This document shows positions 1 to 7,807 of a stretch of 64,000 nt of DNA, in pieces (the first letter of the stretch is position 1; each line of letters starts with the position of its first letter). Origin of the DNA: Prauserella_A oleivorans (GTDB taxonomy: Bacteria; Actinomycetota; Actinomycetes; Mycobacteriales; Pseudonocardiaceae); the NCBI RefSeq assembly GCF_042685745.1, contig NZ_JBHUNT010000001.1:930001-994000 (forward strand), given 5' to 3'. Made by a program: the position numbers and the translations under genes. The notes under the pieces were generated by a model that made no database searches, was not told the origin of the DNA, and was given only the letters and a program-made list of their open reading frames with translations.

Positions 1-722
1 TGGGCTCCGGCGAGCGCGTCGGCGGCCAGGGACACCTTGCCGTGCCGGAGTTCGTTCGCCATGGCCTCGTCCTCGCCGAGGCCCTCCTGTTCCAGCAGCG
101 ACAGCCGGTCATGGCGCAGGCACGTCTGCGGGAAGCGCGCGATCTCCGCGGCCAGTTCCTCGGCCGCCGCGCGTGCCTCACCGGCCGGGACCACGCGGTT
201 CACCAGCCCGATCGACAGCGCCTCGGCCGCGGGCACTCCACGGCCGGTGAGCACCAGGTCCATGGCCCGCGAGGTGCCGATCAGCCTCGGCAGCCGCACG
301 GTGCCGCCGTCGATCAACGGCACTCCCCAGCGGCGGCAGAACACCCCGAGCACCGCGTCCTCCTCGGCGACCCGCAGGTCACACCACAGCGCCAGCTCGA
401 GCCCTCCGGCCACGGCGTAGCCGGACACGGCCGCGATCACCGGCTTGCGCAGCCGCAGCCGGGTCGGGCCCATCGGGCCGTCGCCGTCGTCGGTGACCTG
501 GTTGCTCGTCTCGGTGCCGAGTGCCGTGAGGTCGGCTCCCGCGCAGAACGTGCCTCCCTCGCCCCACAGCACGGCCACGCTCGCCGTGTCGTCGGCGTCG
601 AACTCCCGGAACGCGCCGGCCAGCGCGGCCGCGGTGGGCCCGTCGACGGCGTTGCGCCGATCGGGTCTGCTCAGCACCACCGTGGTGACCGCGCCGGAGC
701 GCTCGACCCGGACCGCGGTCAC
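1..722 (-). CDS. Enoyl-CoA hydratase/isomerase family protein (3' end outside window)
   Basis: Crotonase-fold enzyme of acyl-CoA metabolism, likely hydrating or isomerising an enoyl-CoA in the cytoplasm. The visible 240 codons include the N-terminal strand LSRPDRRNAVDG, the oxyanion-hole region GGTFCAGADL and the helix motif SGYAVAGGLELALWCDLRVA, all typical of the family. The start chosen is the GTG at 722, which overlaps the stop of the upstream acyl-CoA dehydrogenase as GTGA; a second in-frame GTG lies at 728. The overlap implies co-translation with the dehydrogenase, so the two probably act in one degradative step pair. The C-terminus runs off the left edge. Substrate cannot be told from the sequence. 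Confidence 0.88.
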   Translation of the reverse strand, partial: MTAVRVERSGAVTTVVLSRPDRRNAVDGPTAAALAGAFREFDADDTASVAVLWGEGGTFCAGADLTALGTETSNQVTDDGDGPMGPTRLRLRKPVIAAVSGYAVAGGLELALWCDLRVAEEDAVLGVFCRRWGVPLIDGGTVRLPRLIGTSRAMDLVLTGRGVPAAEALSIGLVNRVVPAGEARAAAEELAAEIARFPQTCLRHDRLSLLEQEGLGEDEAMANELRHGKVSLAADALAGA

Positions 723-2344
723 GGCCACACCCGCGCGAGGACGGCCCGCGTGTCCACCTCGGTGGGCAGGGTCCCGAACGCGATGCCCCAGTCGCCGCCG
801 AGGCGGGACGCGCAGAAAGCGTCGGCCACAGCCTGATCACCGTGCCGCACCAGCAGTGAGCCCTGCAGCACCAGCGCCAGCGACTCCACCAGGCGCCGGG
901 ACCGGAATTCGATGTCGGAGAGGTCGGCCAGTTGCTTACGCACCCGGGCGATCGCCTCGTCCAGCCGGGCGTCGGCGCCCGCCGCCAGCTCCACCTCGGC
1001 GAAGAACGCCTCCACCGAATCCGGCTGCTTGCCCATGGCCCGCAGCGTGTCGAGGGCGGCGACGTTGCCTGAGCCCTCCCAGATCGACGACAGCGGCGAC
1101 TCGCGGAACAGCCTCGGCATGCCGGACTCCTCGACGTAGCCGTTGCCGCCGAGACACTCCAGCGCCTCTGCCGCGTGCGCGGGAGCCCGCTTGCACACCC
1201 AGTACTTCGTCACCGCGAGGCCGAGCCTGCGGAATGCCGCCTCCTGCTCGTCACCCGCCGCCACGCGGTCGCTCGCCCCTGCCAGCCGCAGCGCGACGGT
1301 GGTCGCCGCCTCCGACTCGACGGCCAGGTCGGCGAGCACGTTCGCCATCAGCGGGTGGTCGCGCAGCCGCGTGCCGAACGTCTCGCGGTGGTGAGCGTGG
1401 TGGGCGGCTCGCACGACGCCGTACCGCATCCCGGCGGCGCTGCCGATGACGCAGTCGAGCCGCGTGTTGTTGACCATCTCGATGATCGTGCGGACACCCC
1501 GGCCCTCCTCGCCGACCAGCCAACCGACGGCGCTGTCGTACTCGATCTCGGCCGAAGCGTTGGACCGGTTGCCGAGCTTGTCCTTGAGCCGCTGCAGGTG
1601 GATCCGGTTGCGGGTGCCGTCCGGCAGCACGCGGGGCAGCAGGAAGCACGACAACCCGGCCGGTGCCTGGGCGAGGGTGAGGAAGACGTCCGACATCGGC
1701 GCCGACGTGAACCACTTGTGCCCGGTGATGACGTAGGTGCCCTCGGTGGTGGGCCGCGCGGTGGTGGTGTTGGCGCGGACGTCGGAGCCGCCCTGCTTCT
1801 CGGTCATCGACATGCCGGCGATCAGGCCGTTCTTGGTCGCCGGAACGCGCAGGCCGTAGTCGTAGACGGGCGCGGCGAGCAGCGGCTCGTACTCGGCTGC
1901 CAGCTCCGGGGCGTGCCGGAGCGCGGGTACGGCGGAATAGGTCATGGAGATCGGGCACGTGTGCCCGGCCTCGTTCTGGCTCCACACGTAGAACTTCGCC
2001 GCCCTGGCGACGTGCGCGCCGGGCCGGTTGTCCCGCCACGGCGCGGCGTGCAGTCCTCGCGACACGGCGACGTCCATCAGGTCGTGCCAGTGCGGGTGGA
2101 ACTCCACCTCGTCGATCCGGTGGCCGACCCGGTCGTGGGTGCGGAGTGTGGGCGGGTTCTCGTTGACCAGCCTGCCCCACTCCTGCACCCGCTCGGAGCC
2201 CGCGAGCAGGCCGAGCTCGTGGACCTCCGGCTCGGCCCAGGCGGCTCCTTCGCGGCGCAGTCCTTCCAGCAGCGCCGGGTCGTCGGCCACGTCGTGGTCG
2301 ACGAGCGGGGGAACCTGGTTGACGACGTCATGCGTGGGTGGCAT
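719..2344 (-). CDS. Acyl-CoA dehydrogenase, AidB-like
   Basis: FAD flavoenzyme of 541 aa, the same length as E. coli AidB and longer than ordinary acyl-CoA dehydrogenases (about 380 aa). Visible family marks are the FAD/substrate loop GMSMTEKQGGSDVRANTT, the segment LKDKLGNRSNASAEIEYD, and the C-terminal LGGNGYVEESGMPRLFRESPL followed by SIWEGSGNV. AidB-type proteins act on branched or unknown acyl-CoAs and some bind DNA; which applies here is open. It lies between a TetR gene (17-nt overlap) and an enoyl-CoA hydratase (3-nt overlap), so a TetR-controlled three-gene fatty-acyl catabolic operon is the natural reading. Confidence 0.92.
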   Translation of the reverse strand: MPPTHDVVNQVPPLVDHDVADDPALLEGLRREGAAWAEPEVHELGLLAGSERVQEWGRLVNENPPTLRTHDRVGHRIDEVEFHPHWHDLMDVAVSRGLHAAPWRDNRPGAHVARAAKFYVWSQNEAGHTCPISMTYSAVPALRHAPELAAEYEPLLAAPVYDYGLRVPATKNGLIAGMSMTEKQGGSDVRANTTTARPTTEGTYVITGHKWFTSAPMSDVFLTLAQAPAGLSCFLLPRVLPDGTRNRIHLQRLKDKLGNRSNASAEIEYDSAVGWLVGEEGRGVRTIIEMVNNTRLDCVIGSAAGMRYGVVRAAHHAHHRETFGTRLRDHPLMANVLADLAVESEAATTVALRLAGASDRVAAGDEQEAAFRRLGLAVTKYWVCKRAPAHAAEALECLGGNGYVEESGMPRLFRESPLSSIWEGSGNVAALDTLRAMGKQPDSVEAFFAEVELAAGADARLDEAIARVRKQLADLSDIEFRSRRLVESLALVLQGSLLVRHGDQAVADAFCASRLGGDWGIAFGTLPTEVDTRAVLARVWP

Positions 2345-2933
2345 GGGTGGCTCCTAGCGCGCGGAGGGTGAACAGGCACAGTTCGGGCACGGCGTCCGTG
2401 CCGCCGGAGGTGAGTGGGCCGGTCAGGACCTCGGCGACCGCGCCGATGATCGCGCCCGCGGTGAGGTCGGCGTCCTGCGGCGGCAGGACCCCGGCGCGGA
2501 CGCCCTCGGCCACCCAGCGGGCCACGACATCGCGGAACGCCTGCCGGAACACCAGCCGTTGCTCCTCGACCGGGGCGTCCACGGGCTCGGCCAGCAGGGC
2601 GTAGGCGAGCCGGGGTGCCTTGAGCGCGCGGTCGGCGAACGTCTGCACCACCGCGACCACGCGCTCGGGCACCTCGCCCGGCTGTTCCGCGGCCTGCTCG
2701 ACGGCCTCGACCTCGCGCGTCACCACGAGGCCGAAGAGTTCGGCGACGAGTTCGGCCTTACCGGGGAAGTGCTTGTAGACGCTTCCGGTCGCGACTCCGG
2801 CCTTGCTCGCCACCGCGGCCATGGAGCAGCCGGCGTAGCCGCTCTCGGCGAGCAGGTCGATGGCGGCTTCGAGGATGGCGGCGCGCTGAGACTCCAGGCG
2901 AGCCCTGATCTCGGGGGTGCGCCGGTACACCAT
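2328..2933 (-). CDS. TetR family transcriptional regulator
   Basis: 201 aa. The N-terminal helix-turn-helix reads ESGYAGCSMAAVASKAGVATGSVYKHFPGKAEL (given here only as the recognisable TetR region, residues about 28-58), with the usual SVYKHF recognition helix. The C-terminal part is a helical ligand-binding domain of FadR/AcrR style. First gene of the operon with the acyl-CoA dehydrogenase and enoyl-CoA hydratase. A clean inverted repeat lies 10 bp upstream of the ATG, so autoregulation is likely, and the ligand may be an acyl-CoA. There is no clear ribosome binding site before the ATG, which would fit a leaderless message. Confidence 0.9.
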   Translation of the reverse strand: MVYRRTPEIRARLESQRAAILEAAIDLLAESGYAGCSMAAVASKAGVATGSVYKHFPGKAELVAELFGLVVTREVEAVEQAAEQPGEVPERVVAVVQTFADRALKAPRLAYALLAEPVDAPVEEQRLVFRQAFRDVVARWVAEGVRAGVLPPQDADLTAGAIIGAVAEVLTGPLTSGGTDAVPELCLFTLRALGATHATHA

Positions 2934-2942
2934 GCCAAGAAG

Positions 2943-2965
2943 TGAAGCACCGATTCAGTGCTTCA
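2943..2965. promoter_or_regulatory. Inverted-repeat operator of the TetR/acyl-CoA dehydrogenase operon
   Basis: Perfect 8-bp inverted repeat TGAAGCAC-N7-GTGCTTCA centred about 20 bp upstream of the TetR start at 2933. Size and place fit a TetR dimer site that would block its own promoter. It also sits 12 bp before the end of the DUF742 gene upstream, and there is no T-run, so a terminator role is less likely. Confidence 0.65.
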
Positions 2966-2976
2966 GGCAAGGTCGC

Positions 2977-3816
2977 TCAGAGCCGGTGCAGCCCCTCGAG
3001 CACGCGCTGCATGAGCGCGAAGTCGGGCCGGCCGTCGAGCGATGTCCGGGCGGCGTGCACCTGGACCAGGCCCGCGTCGGCGAGGTCGCTGAGCAGTACC
3101 CGCGCGACCCCGAGCGGCACCCACAGCAGCGCGGCGACCTCGGCGACCGAGCGCGGCTGCCGGCACAGGCTCCGCACCGCCTGGTACTCCGCGTTGGGCG
3201 CCTGGCTGTGCCACGGGCCGTCCGGGTTGGTGGAGATCAGCGTCTCGAGGGCGAGATCGTCCCTGGCCTCGGTGCGACCGCGCGTGATGACGTAGGGCCG
3301 GACCCGCAGCCGGTGCTCCTCGAGCGCGTCGTACTCCTCGTCGGGCGTGGCGAGGACGCGTTCGCGGCGTGTGCCCGGACCCGGCGGCTCGGCGGGTTGC
3401 GGCTGCGGTTCGGGAGCGGGTTCGGCGGGCGGTTCCGGCGGCTCGACCGCATCGGCCGCCTCGTCGTCGTGCCGCTGCTCCGGCTCGTCGTGCTCCTCGA
3501 ACTGCTCCAGCAGCTTCGCCGACGGGAAGCGCGCGCCCGAGCGGCCGACCCGCGAGCGGTCCTTCTTCTTTCTCTTGCGGCCGCGGTCGGTGTCCTCGAG
3601 CGGCGGCTCGGGCTCGCTGTGTTCCAGCGCCTCGCGTTGCTTCGCTGAGGGAAAGCGCGCGCCGGTGCCGGCCGAGGTCCGGCGGCCTGTCGGTTCCTGT
3701 GGTTCCTCGATACCCAATTTCGCGCGCTGTTTCGCCGAGGGAAAGCGCGCACCGGCTCGGCCGACGGCCCGCTCGGCCGCCTGGTCCGCATTCTCGTCCG
3801 GGGTGCCCATACCCAC
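2977..3816 (-). CDS. DUF742 protein with three ARFPSAK repeats
   Basis: 279 aa. The C-terminal third (about residues 165-279) is a DUF742 winged-helix domain, with RVRPYVITRGRTEAR, LETLIS, QAVRSLCRQPRSVAEVAALL and PLGVARVLLSDLADAGLV visible. DUF742 proteins normally belong to four-gene conservon systems beside a sensor kinase, a roadblock protein and a small GTPase. None of those partners is present here. The N-terminal 165 residues are disordered, charged and proline-rich and hold three copies of GARFPSAK (residues 22-29, 52-59, 94-101), each followed by a short acidic stretch, plus a basic patch RGRKRKKKDR. Function unknown; the repeats look like short linear binding motifs for a partner. 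Confidence 0.85.
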   Translation of the reverse strand: MGMGTPDENADQAAERAVGRAGARFPSAKQRAKLGIEEPQEPTGRRTSAGTGARFPSAKQREALEHSEPEPPLEDTDRGRKRKKKDRSRVGRSGARFPSAKLLEQFEEHDEPEQRHDDEAADAVEPPEPPAEPAPEPQPQPAEPPGPGTRRERVLATPDEEYDALEEHRLRVRPYVITRGRTEARDDLALETLISTNPDGPWHSQAPNAEYQAVRSLCRQPRSVAEVAALLWVPLGVARVLLSDLADAGLVQVHAARTSLDGRPDFALMQRVLEGLHRL

Positions 3817-3974
3817 GCCTGATCGCCTCGCACTGCCTGGTGCTTGTGACCTCGCGGGCGTCGGTGGCTGCGAGGTTGGACCATGCTACTCGGCATGTCC
3901 AGGCGCATTGTGGGCGCTCTACTGTGGACGAATGTTGCCGCCAGGTAAAAACCGTGCGCCGAATGGCGAACGGG

Positions 3975-4013
3975 AGCGGGCGCCGCGCCGGGAAATCCGG
4001 CACGACGCCCGCT
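3975..4013 (-). terminator. Probable terminator of the Fe-S oxidoreductase gene
   Basis: Stem AGCGGGCG (3975-3982) pairs with CGCCCGCT (4006-4013), with an inner CCGG-GAAAT-CCGG hairpin. It lies 10 bp beyond the stop of the Fe-S gene at 4023. The rest of the 206-bp gap up to 3817 shows no gene and presumably holds the promoter of the DUF742 gene on its right side. Confidence 0.5.
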
Positions 4014-4022
4014 GACATGCGG

Positions 4023-6311
4023 CTACTTGTCCTCGTCCGGCTGTGTGGTGCCGGTGCCGACCTGGTCGGTGGGGATGTCCGCGCGACCGTCGGCCTCCGC
4101 CTCGCCACCCGGCTCCGGGGCGCCGACCGGAACCGGCTTCTTCGCCTCGCCACGCTTGACGGCCGACAGCAGCAGCTGCGACACGTCGACGACCTCCACG
4201 CTCTCGGCCGCCTTGCCGTCGTTCTGCCGCGCCGTGACGCCGTCGGTGAGCATCACGCGGCAGAACGGGCAGCCGGTCGCGATCTTCGACGGCGCGGTGC
4301 CCAGCGCCTCGTCGACGCGGTCGATATTGATGCGCTTGCCGATCTTCTCCTCCATCCACATGCGCGCACCACCGGCGCCGCAGCACATGGACCGGTCGGC
4401 GTGTCGCGGCATCTCCCGCAGCTGCGCACCGGACGAGCCGACGAGCTCACGCGGAGCCTCGTACACCTTGTTGTGCCTGCCGAGGTAGCACGGGTCGTGG
4501 TAGGTGACGTCCTCGGCGATCGGCGCGACGGGCGTCAGCTTCTTCTCCCGCACGAGGCGGTTGAGCAGCTGCGTGTGGTGCACGACCTCGTAGTGGCCGC
4601 CGAGGTCCGGGTACTCGTTGGCGAGCGTGTTGAAGCAGTGCGCGCACGTCACCACGATCTTGCGCTTGGCGGGCTCCACGTCCTCGAATACCGAGTTGAG
4701 CACCTCGACGTTCTGCTGCGCGAGCATCTGGAACACGAACTCGTTGCCCGCCCGCCGGGCCGGGTCACCGGTGCAGGTCTCCTCCGGGCCGAGAACCGTG
4801 TACTTCACGCCCGCGATGTGCAGCAGCTCGGCCACCGCGCGGGTGGTCTTCTTCGCGCGATCCTCGAACGCGCCCGCGCAGCCGACCCAGAACAGGTACT
4901 CGGCGTCGCCGAGGTCCCCGTCGAACACGGGCACCTCGAAGTCGAGGTCCTCGGCCCAGGCCAGGCGGTCCTTGGCGTTCTGGCCCCACGGGTTGCCCTT
5001 GTTCTCCAGGTTCTTGAACAGCGTGTTCAGCTCGGTCGGGAAGTTCGACTCGATCATCACCTGGTAACGCCGCATGTCGACGATGTGGTCGACGTGCTCG
5101 ATGTCCACCGGGCACTGCTCGACACACGCGCCGCAGGTGGTGCACGACCACAACACGTCGGGGTCGATCACGCCGCCGTCATCGCCGACCAGTGGGCGCT
5201 CGGCCTCGGCCAGCGCGAGGACGTCGATGCCCTCGTACGGGTTGTCGCCGGTGAGGCCGATCTCCTCGCCGGTCATGTCCTTCTTGCCGCCCGCGAGCAG
5301 GTACGGCGCCTTGGCGTAGGCGTGGTCGCGCAGCTGGGTGATGACGAGCTTGGGCGAAAGCGGCTTGCCGGTGTTCCACGCCGGGCACTGCGACTGGCAG
5401 CGGCCGCACTCGGTGCAGGTGGAGAAGTCGAGCCAGCCCTTCCAGCTGAAGTCCTCGATCCGGCCGGCGCCGAAGACGTCCTTCTCGGGGTCGGCCTCCT
5501 CGAAGTCGAGCGGCTTGCCCTCGCTCATCATCGGCTTGAGCTTGCCGAGCGCGACGGCGCCGTCGGCCTCGCGCTTGAAGTAGATGTTGAAGAACGCGCT
5601 GAACCGGTGCCAGGCCACACCCATGGTCAGGTTCCGGCCGACGACCATCAGCCAGATCATGCCGGACAGCAGCTTGATGAGCGCCATGACCGACACGGCG
5701 GCGGTGCTGGTCGGGAGAATCTGCGCGAGCGGCTGGGTCACGAAGCTCGACCACAGGGCCGGGTCCTCGATCCCGCTGGAGATCTTGAACGCCTTGACGC
5801 CGAGGATGCCGATGCCCTCGATGATCACCACGGCCTCGACGAAGTAGGCCTGCCCGAGGTTCGAGCCGGCGAACCGGGACTGCCGGTCGGCGCGGCGGGG
5901 GTGGTTGAGCTGCCGGATGATCGCCAGCGCGACGCCACCGACCACGGTGCCGAGGCCGAGCAGCTCGAGCAGCAGCTGCCAGGGCTCCCAATGCCCGATG
6001 ATCGGCCATGCGAAGTGCGGCTGGAAGACCTCGCCGTAGGCCTCGAACAGTGCCAGCGAGCCGAGCAGGAAGCCCCACATGACGAGCCAGTGCCATGGCC
6101 CGACGTGCCGGAACTTGTTCATCCGCGTGTGCGCGGCGAACTCCGTGATGAGCGTCCGCATCCGCGGGACGAACGGTCCGTTCCGCGTCGCGTCCGGTTG
6201 CCCGAGCCGGATGATGCGTACCTGGCGGACAACGCCGGCGACGAACACACCCCAAGCGACAACGCTGACGGCAACGCCGATCACGCCGAGCGTGATCTGC
6301 AGTGCACCCAT
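4023..6311 (-). CDS. Membrane-bound heterodisulfide-reductase-like Fe-S oxidoreductase
   Basis: 762 aa. The first 280 residues hold about five membrane helices (starting with residues 4-28). Then come two 4Fe-4S ferredoxin motifs, CTECGRCQSQCP near residue 302 and CTTCGACVEQCP near 394, and two CCG domains of the HdrB/GlpC/LldE kind: VGCAGAFED near 472, CAHC near 550, YHDPCYLGRHN near 600, MCCGAGG near 642 and GCPFC near 678. It should pass electrons between a membrane quinone and an unknown cytoplasmic partner. From memory it matches mycobacterial Rv0338c, which is reported essential. Transcribed away from the SMR gene; a hairpin follows its stop. Confidence 0.9.
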   Translation of the reverse strand: MGALQITLGVIGVAVSVVAWGVFVAGVVRQVRIIRLGQPDATRNGPFVPRMRTLITEFAAHTRMNKFRHVGPWHWLVMWGFLLGSLALFEAYGEVFQPHFAWPIIGHWEPWQLLLELLGLGTVVGGVALAIIRQLNHPRRADRQSRFAGSNLGQAYFVEAVVIIEGIGILGVKAFKISSGIEDPALWSSFVTQPLAQILPTSTAAVSVMALIKLLSGMIWLMVVGRNLTMGVAWHRFSAFFNIYFKREADGAVALGKLKPMMSEGKPLDFEEADPEKDVFGAGRIEDFSWKGWLDFSTCTECGRCQSQCPAWNTGKPLSPKLVITQLRDHAYAKAPYLLAGGKKDMTGEEIGLTGDNPYEGIDVLALAEAERPLVGDDGGVIDPDVLWSCTTCGACVEQCPVDIEHVDHIVDMRRYQVMIESNFPTELNTLFKNLENKGNPWGQNAKDRLAWAEDLDFEVPVFDGDLGDAEYLFWVGCAGAFEDRAKKTTRAVAELLHIAGVKYTVLGPEETCTGDPARRAGNEFVFQMLAQQNVEVLNSVFEDVEPAKRKIVVTCAHCFNTLANEYPDLGGHYEVVHHTQLLNRLVREKKLTPVAPIAEDVTYHDPCYLGRHNKVYEAPRELVGSSGAQLREMPRHADRSMCCGAGGARMWMEEKIGKRINIDRVDEALGTAPSKIATGCPFCRVMLTDGVTARQNDGKAAESVEVVDVSQLLLSAVKRGEAKKPVPVGAPEPGGEAEADGRADIPTDQVGTGTTQPDEDK

Positions 6312-6460
6312 GATCGGGCCTTTCGGTTCGGTCTTCGTGGTGGGTGACGGGAGCGTATCCCTTTCTACTGAGGAGTAATCGATCGCCGACGGACAAGTCC
6401 CACCGATGTGGTGGACGCCTCGCTATTAGTGGGACGATAGTTCAGATACTGTCGGTGTCC

Positions 6461-6787
6461 ATGGGTGCGTATCTACTCCTCGCTGGTGCGATCGTCGCAG
6501 AGGTCACGGCCACCATTTCGTTGAAGCTGTCCGAGGGTTTCAGCCGGACCGGGCCGTCGATCGTGGTCGTCGCCGGGTACGCGGCGGCGTTCGTCTGCCT
6601 CGGTCTGGCGCTGAAGACCATGCCGGTGGCCGTGGCCTACGCCATCTGGGCCGCCGTCGGCGTCGCACTCGTGGCCGTGATCGGTGCGGTGTTCTTCAAG
6701 GAGGCGATGAACCCGACCATGGTGCTGGGGCTCGCGCTGGTGATCGGCGGTGTGGTGCTGCTGGAGCTGGGGAGGTCGGTGCAGTGA
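6461..6787 (+). CDS. Small multidrug resistance (SMR/EmrE) transporter
   Basis: 108 aa with four membrane helices, the standard SMR length. The conserved membrane-buried Glu is in the first helix (LLLAGAIVAEVTATISLKLSEGF), and the family motifs AYAIWAAVGVALVAVIG and FFKEAMNPTMVLGLALVIGGVVLLEL are present. It is a proton-coupled exporter of lipophilic cations or similar small molecules in the inner membrane. The ATG at 6461 is chosen because the upstream in-frame residues are not SMR-like. It overlaps the following TetR gene by 4 nt (GTGA), so the TetR is probably its local regulator. Confidence 0.92.
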   Translation: MGAYLLLAGAIVAEVTATISLKLSEGFSRTGPSIVVVAGYAAAFVCLGLALKTMPVAVAYAIWAAVGVALVAVIGAVFFKEAMNPTMVLGLALVIGGVVLLELGRSVQ

Positions 6788-7359
6788 CGCCGCGTGGGGC
6801 GCGGCAGCGGGTGGACGGCCGCAAGGCTCGCGGCGAGAAGCGGCGTGCCGAGATCATCGAGGCGACGCTGCGGGTCATCGAACGAGACGGCGTCGCCGGG
6901 GTCACCCACCGCACGGTGGCCAAGGAGGCGGGCGTACCGACGACGTCCACGACGTATCACTTCGCGAGCCTCGACGACCTGTTGATCGCCACGCTCATCG
7001 AGTGCGCCAGGGACATGGCCACGGAGGTGTACTGGATGATCGACCGGGCCCGCTCACGGGGGAGCCGGGGCGCCGAGGAGGTCGCGAACCTGCTGGCCGA
7101 GGCGATCGGTCCGCGCCGGGGTCGCACGATGGCGGAGTACGAGCTGTACCTGCTGGCGGCCCGGCGGCCGGAGCTGCGGCCGGCCGCCCGCCGCTGGCTC
7201 GACGTGCTGACGTCGATGGTGCGCCACGACGACGAGGTGGCGTTCCGGGTGTTCCTCGCCGGCATCGACGGCCTGCTGATCCAGGGCCTCATCGACGACG
7301 AGCCGCCGACGGCCGAGGAGCTGCGGCCGGTGGTGGACTACCTGCTCAAACCGCGCTGA
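6784..7359 (+). CDS. TetR family regulator of the SMR pump
   Basis: 191 aa. The helix-turn-helix region ERDGVAGVTHRTVAKEAGV with PTTSTTYHFASLDDLL is at residues about 34-70; the recognition helix is of the TTYHF type. The C-terminal domain resembles TetR_C_17-like ligand domains. It starts with GTG in a GTGA overlap with the SMR gene, so both are on one message. Likely represses the pump operon and responds to a pump substrate. A strong bidirectional hairpin follows 7 bp after its stop. Confidence 0.9.
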   Translation: MTPRGARQRVDGRKARGEKRRAEIIEATLRVIERDGVAGVTHRTVAKEAGVPTTSTTYHFASLDDLLIATLIECARDMATEVYWMIDRARSRGSRGAEEVANLLAEAIGPRRGRTMAEYELYLLAARRPELRPAARRWLDVLTSMVRHDDEVAFRVFLAGIDGLLIQGLIDDEPPTAEELRPVVDYLLKPR

Positions 7360-7366
7360 GGACGGG

Positions 7367-7406
7367 GCACGCCGCGCCGGGCCGGGGGACGCGCGGCGCG
7401 GCGTGC
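7367..7406. terminator. Bidirectional terminator hairpin
   Basis: Perfect 12-bp stem: GCACGCCGCGCC (7367-7378) pairs with GGCGCGGCGTGC (7395-7406) around a 16-nt loop. It sits between the convergent ends of the TetR gene (7359) and the 22-residue peptide gene (7418), so it can serve both. Confidence 0.8.
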
Positions 7407-7417
7407 GGTCCGGGGAG

Positions 7418-7486
7418 CTAGAAGATGCCGAGCAGGCCGCTGGCGAGGCCGAGAACGGTGTTGAGCAGACCGGTGACAATTTCCAT
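7418..7486 (-). CDS. 22-residue amphipathic/hydrophobic peptide
   Basis: Tiny gene: ATG at 7486, TAG at 7418, peptide beginning MEIVTGLLN and ending LASGLLGIF. It has a near-perfect Shine-Dalgarno (AAGGAGAT, complement of 7491-7498) at proper spacing and a strong hairpin after the stop, which makes translation credible. The peptide has Leu/Val/Ile spaced as an amphipathic helix, one acidic residue near the N-terminus, no Lys or Arg, and a GLLxxVLGLxSGLLG pattern. This resembles surface-active or membrane-active peptides such as phenol-soluble modulins only in general character; no homology is claimed. A longer in-frame reading upstream to 7618 is Arg-rich and lacks a ribosome site, so it is not preferred. 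Confidence 0.6.
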   Translation of the reverse strand: MEIVTGLLNTVLGLASGLLGIF

Positions 7487-7693
7487 GGGGATCTCCTTGA
7501 TTCGTGGAATTCTTCGCCGACGGTTTTTCCGGTGGAGTCGGTTGCGGGTCAATTCCCGTCGACGGCGTGAATCAAAGCGATCCGTTGTGTCCGTGCTGTT
7601 AACGGCGTTTGCGGCCACGTTTCCACGCCGCTCGGTGGAGGGCTGCTTTGAGCATTTCCACTGGTAGAAGCGCCAGCGCGGGGCTCGGCCATG

Positions 7694-7712
7694 ACGTGAA
7701 TCACGTTCACGT
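7694..7712. promoter_or_regulatory. Inverted repeat upstream of the small-peptide gene
   Basis: ACGTGAA-TCACG-TTCACGT is a 7-bp inverted repeat about 210 bp upstream of the peptide start. The 7487-7760 stretch is locally A/T-richer than its surroundings and contains no other gene, so it probably holds the promoter of the peptide gene; the repeat is a candidate regulator site. No regulator can be assigned. Confidence 0.4.
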
Positions 7713-7760
7713 TTATTTCCCGCTAATCACTCGAAAGTGGTAGTAGGCAGGGTGGTGAGC

Positions 7761-7794
7761 GAGTCGTGCGGGCCGGTCACGGCCCGCACGACTC
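7761..7794. terminator. Terminator after the PEBP gene
   Basis: 14-bp stem GAGTCGTGCGGGCC (7761-7774) pairs with GGCCCGCACGACTC (7781-7794) around a 6-nt loop. It begins 14 bp beyond the stop of the PEBP gene on the minus strand. Confidence 0.8.
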
Positions 7795-7807
7795 CCTTTC
7801 GGAGTGC

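Noticed and set aside
3369..6347. A 992-codon open frame on the plus strand opposite the Fe-S oxidoreductase gene
   Set aside because: Its translation is Arg/Val/His-rich with no domain and it mirrors a well-defined gene; high G+C leaves antisense frames open.
7487..7618. Longer form (66 codons) of the small peptide gene
   Set aside because: The added 44 residues are Arg-rich and no ribosome site precedes them, while a strong one precedes the ATG at 7486.
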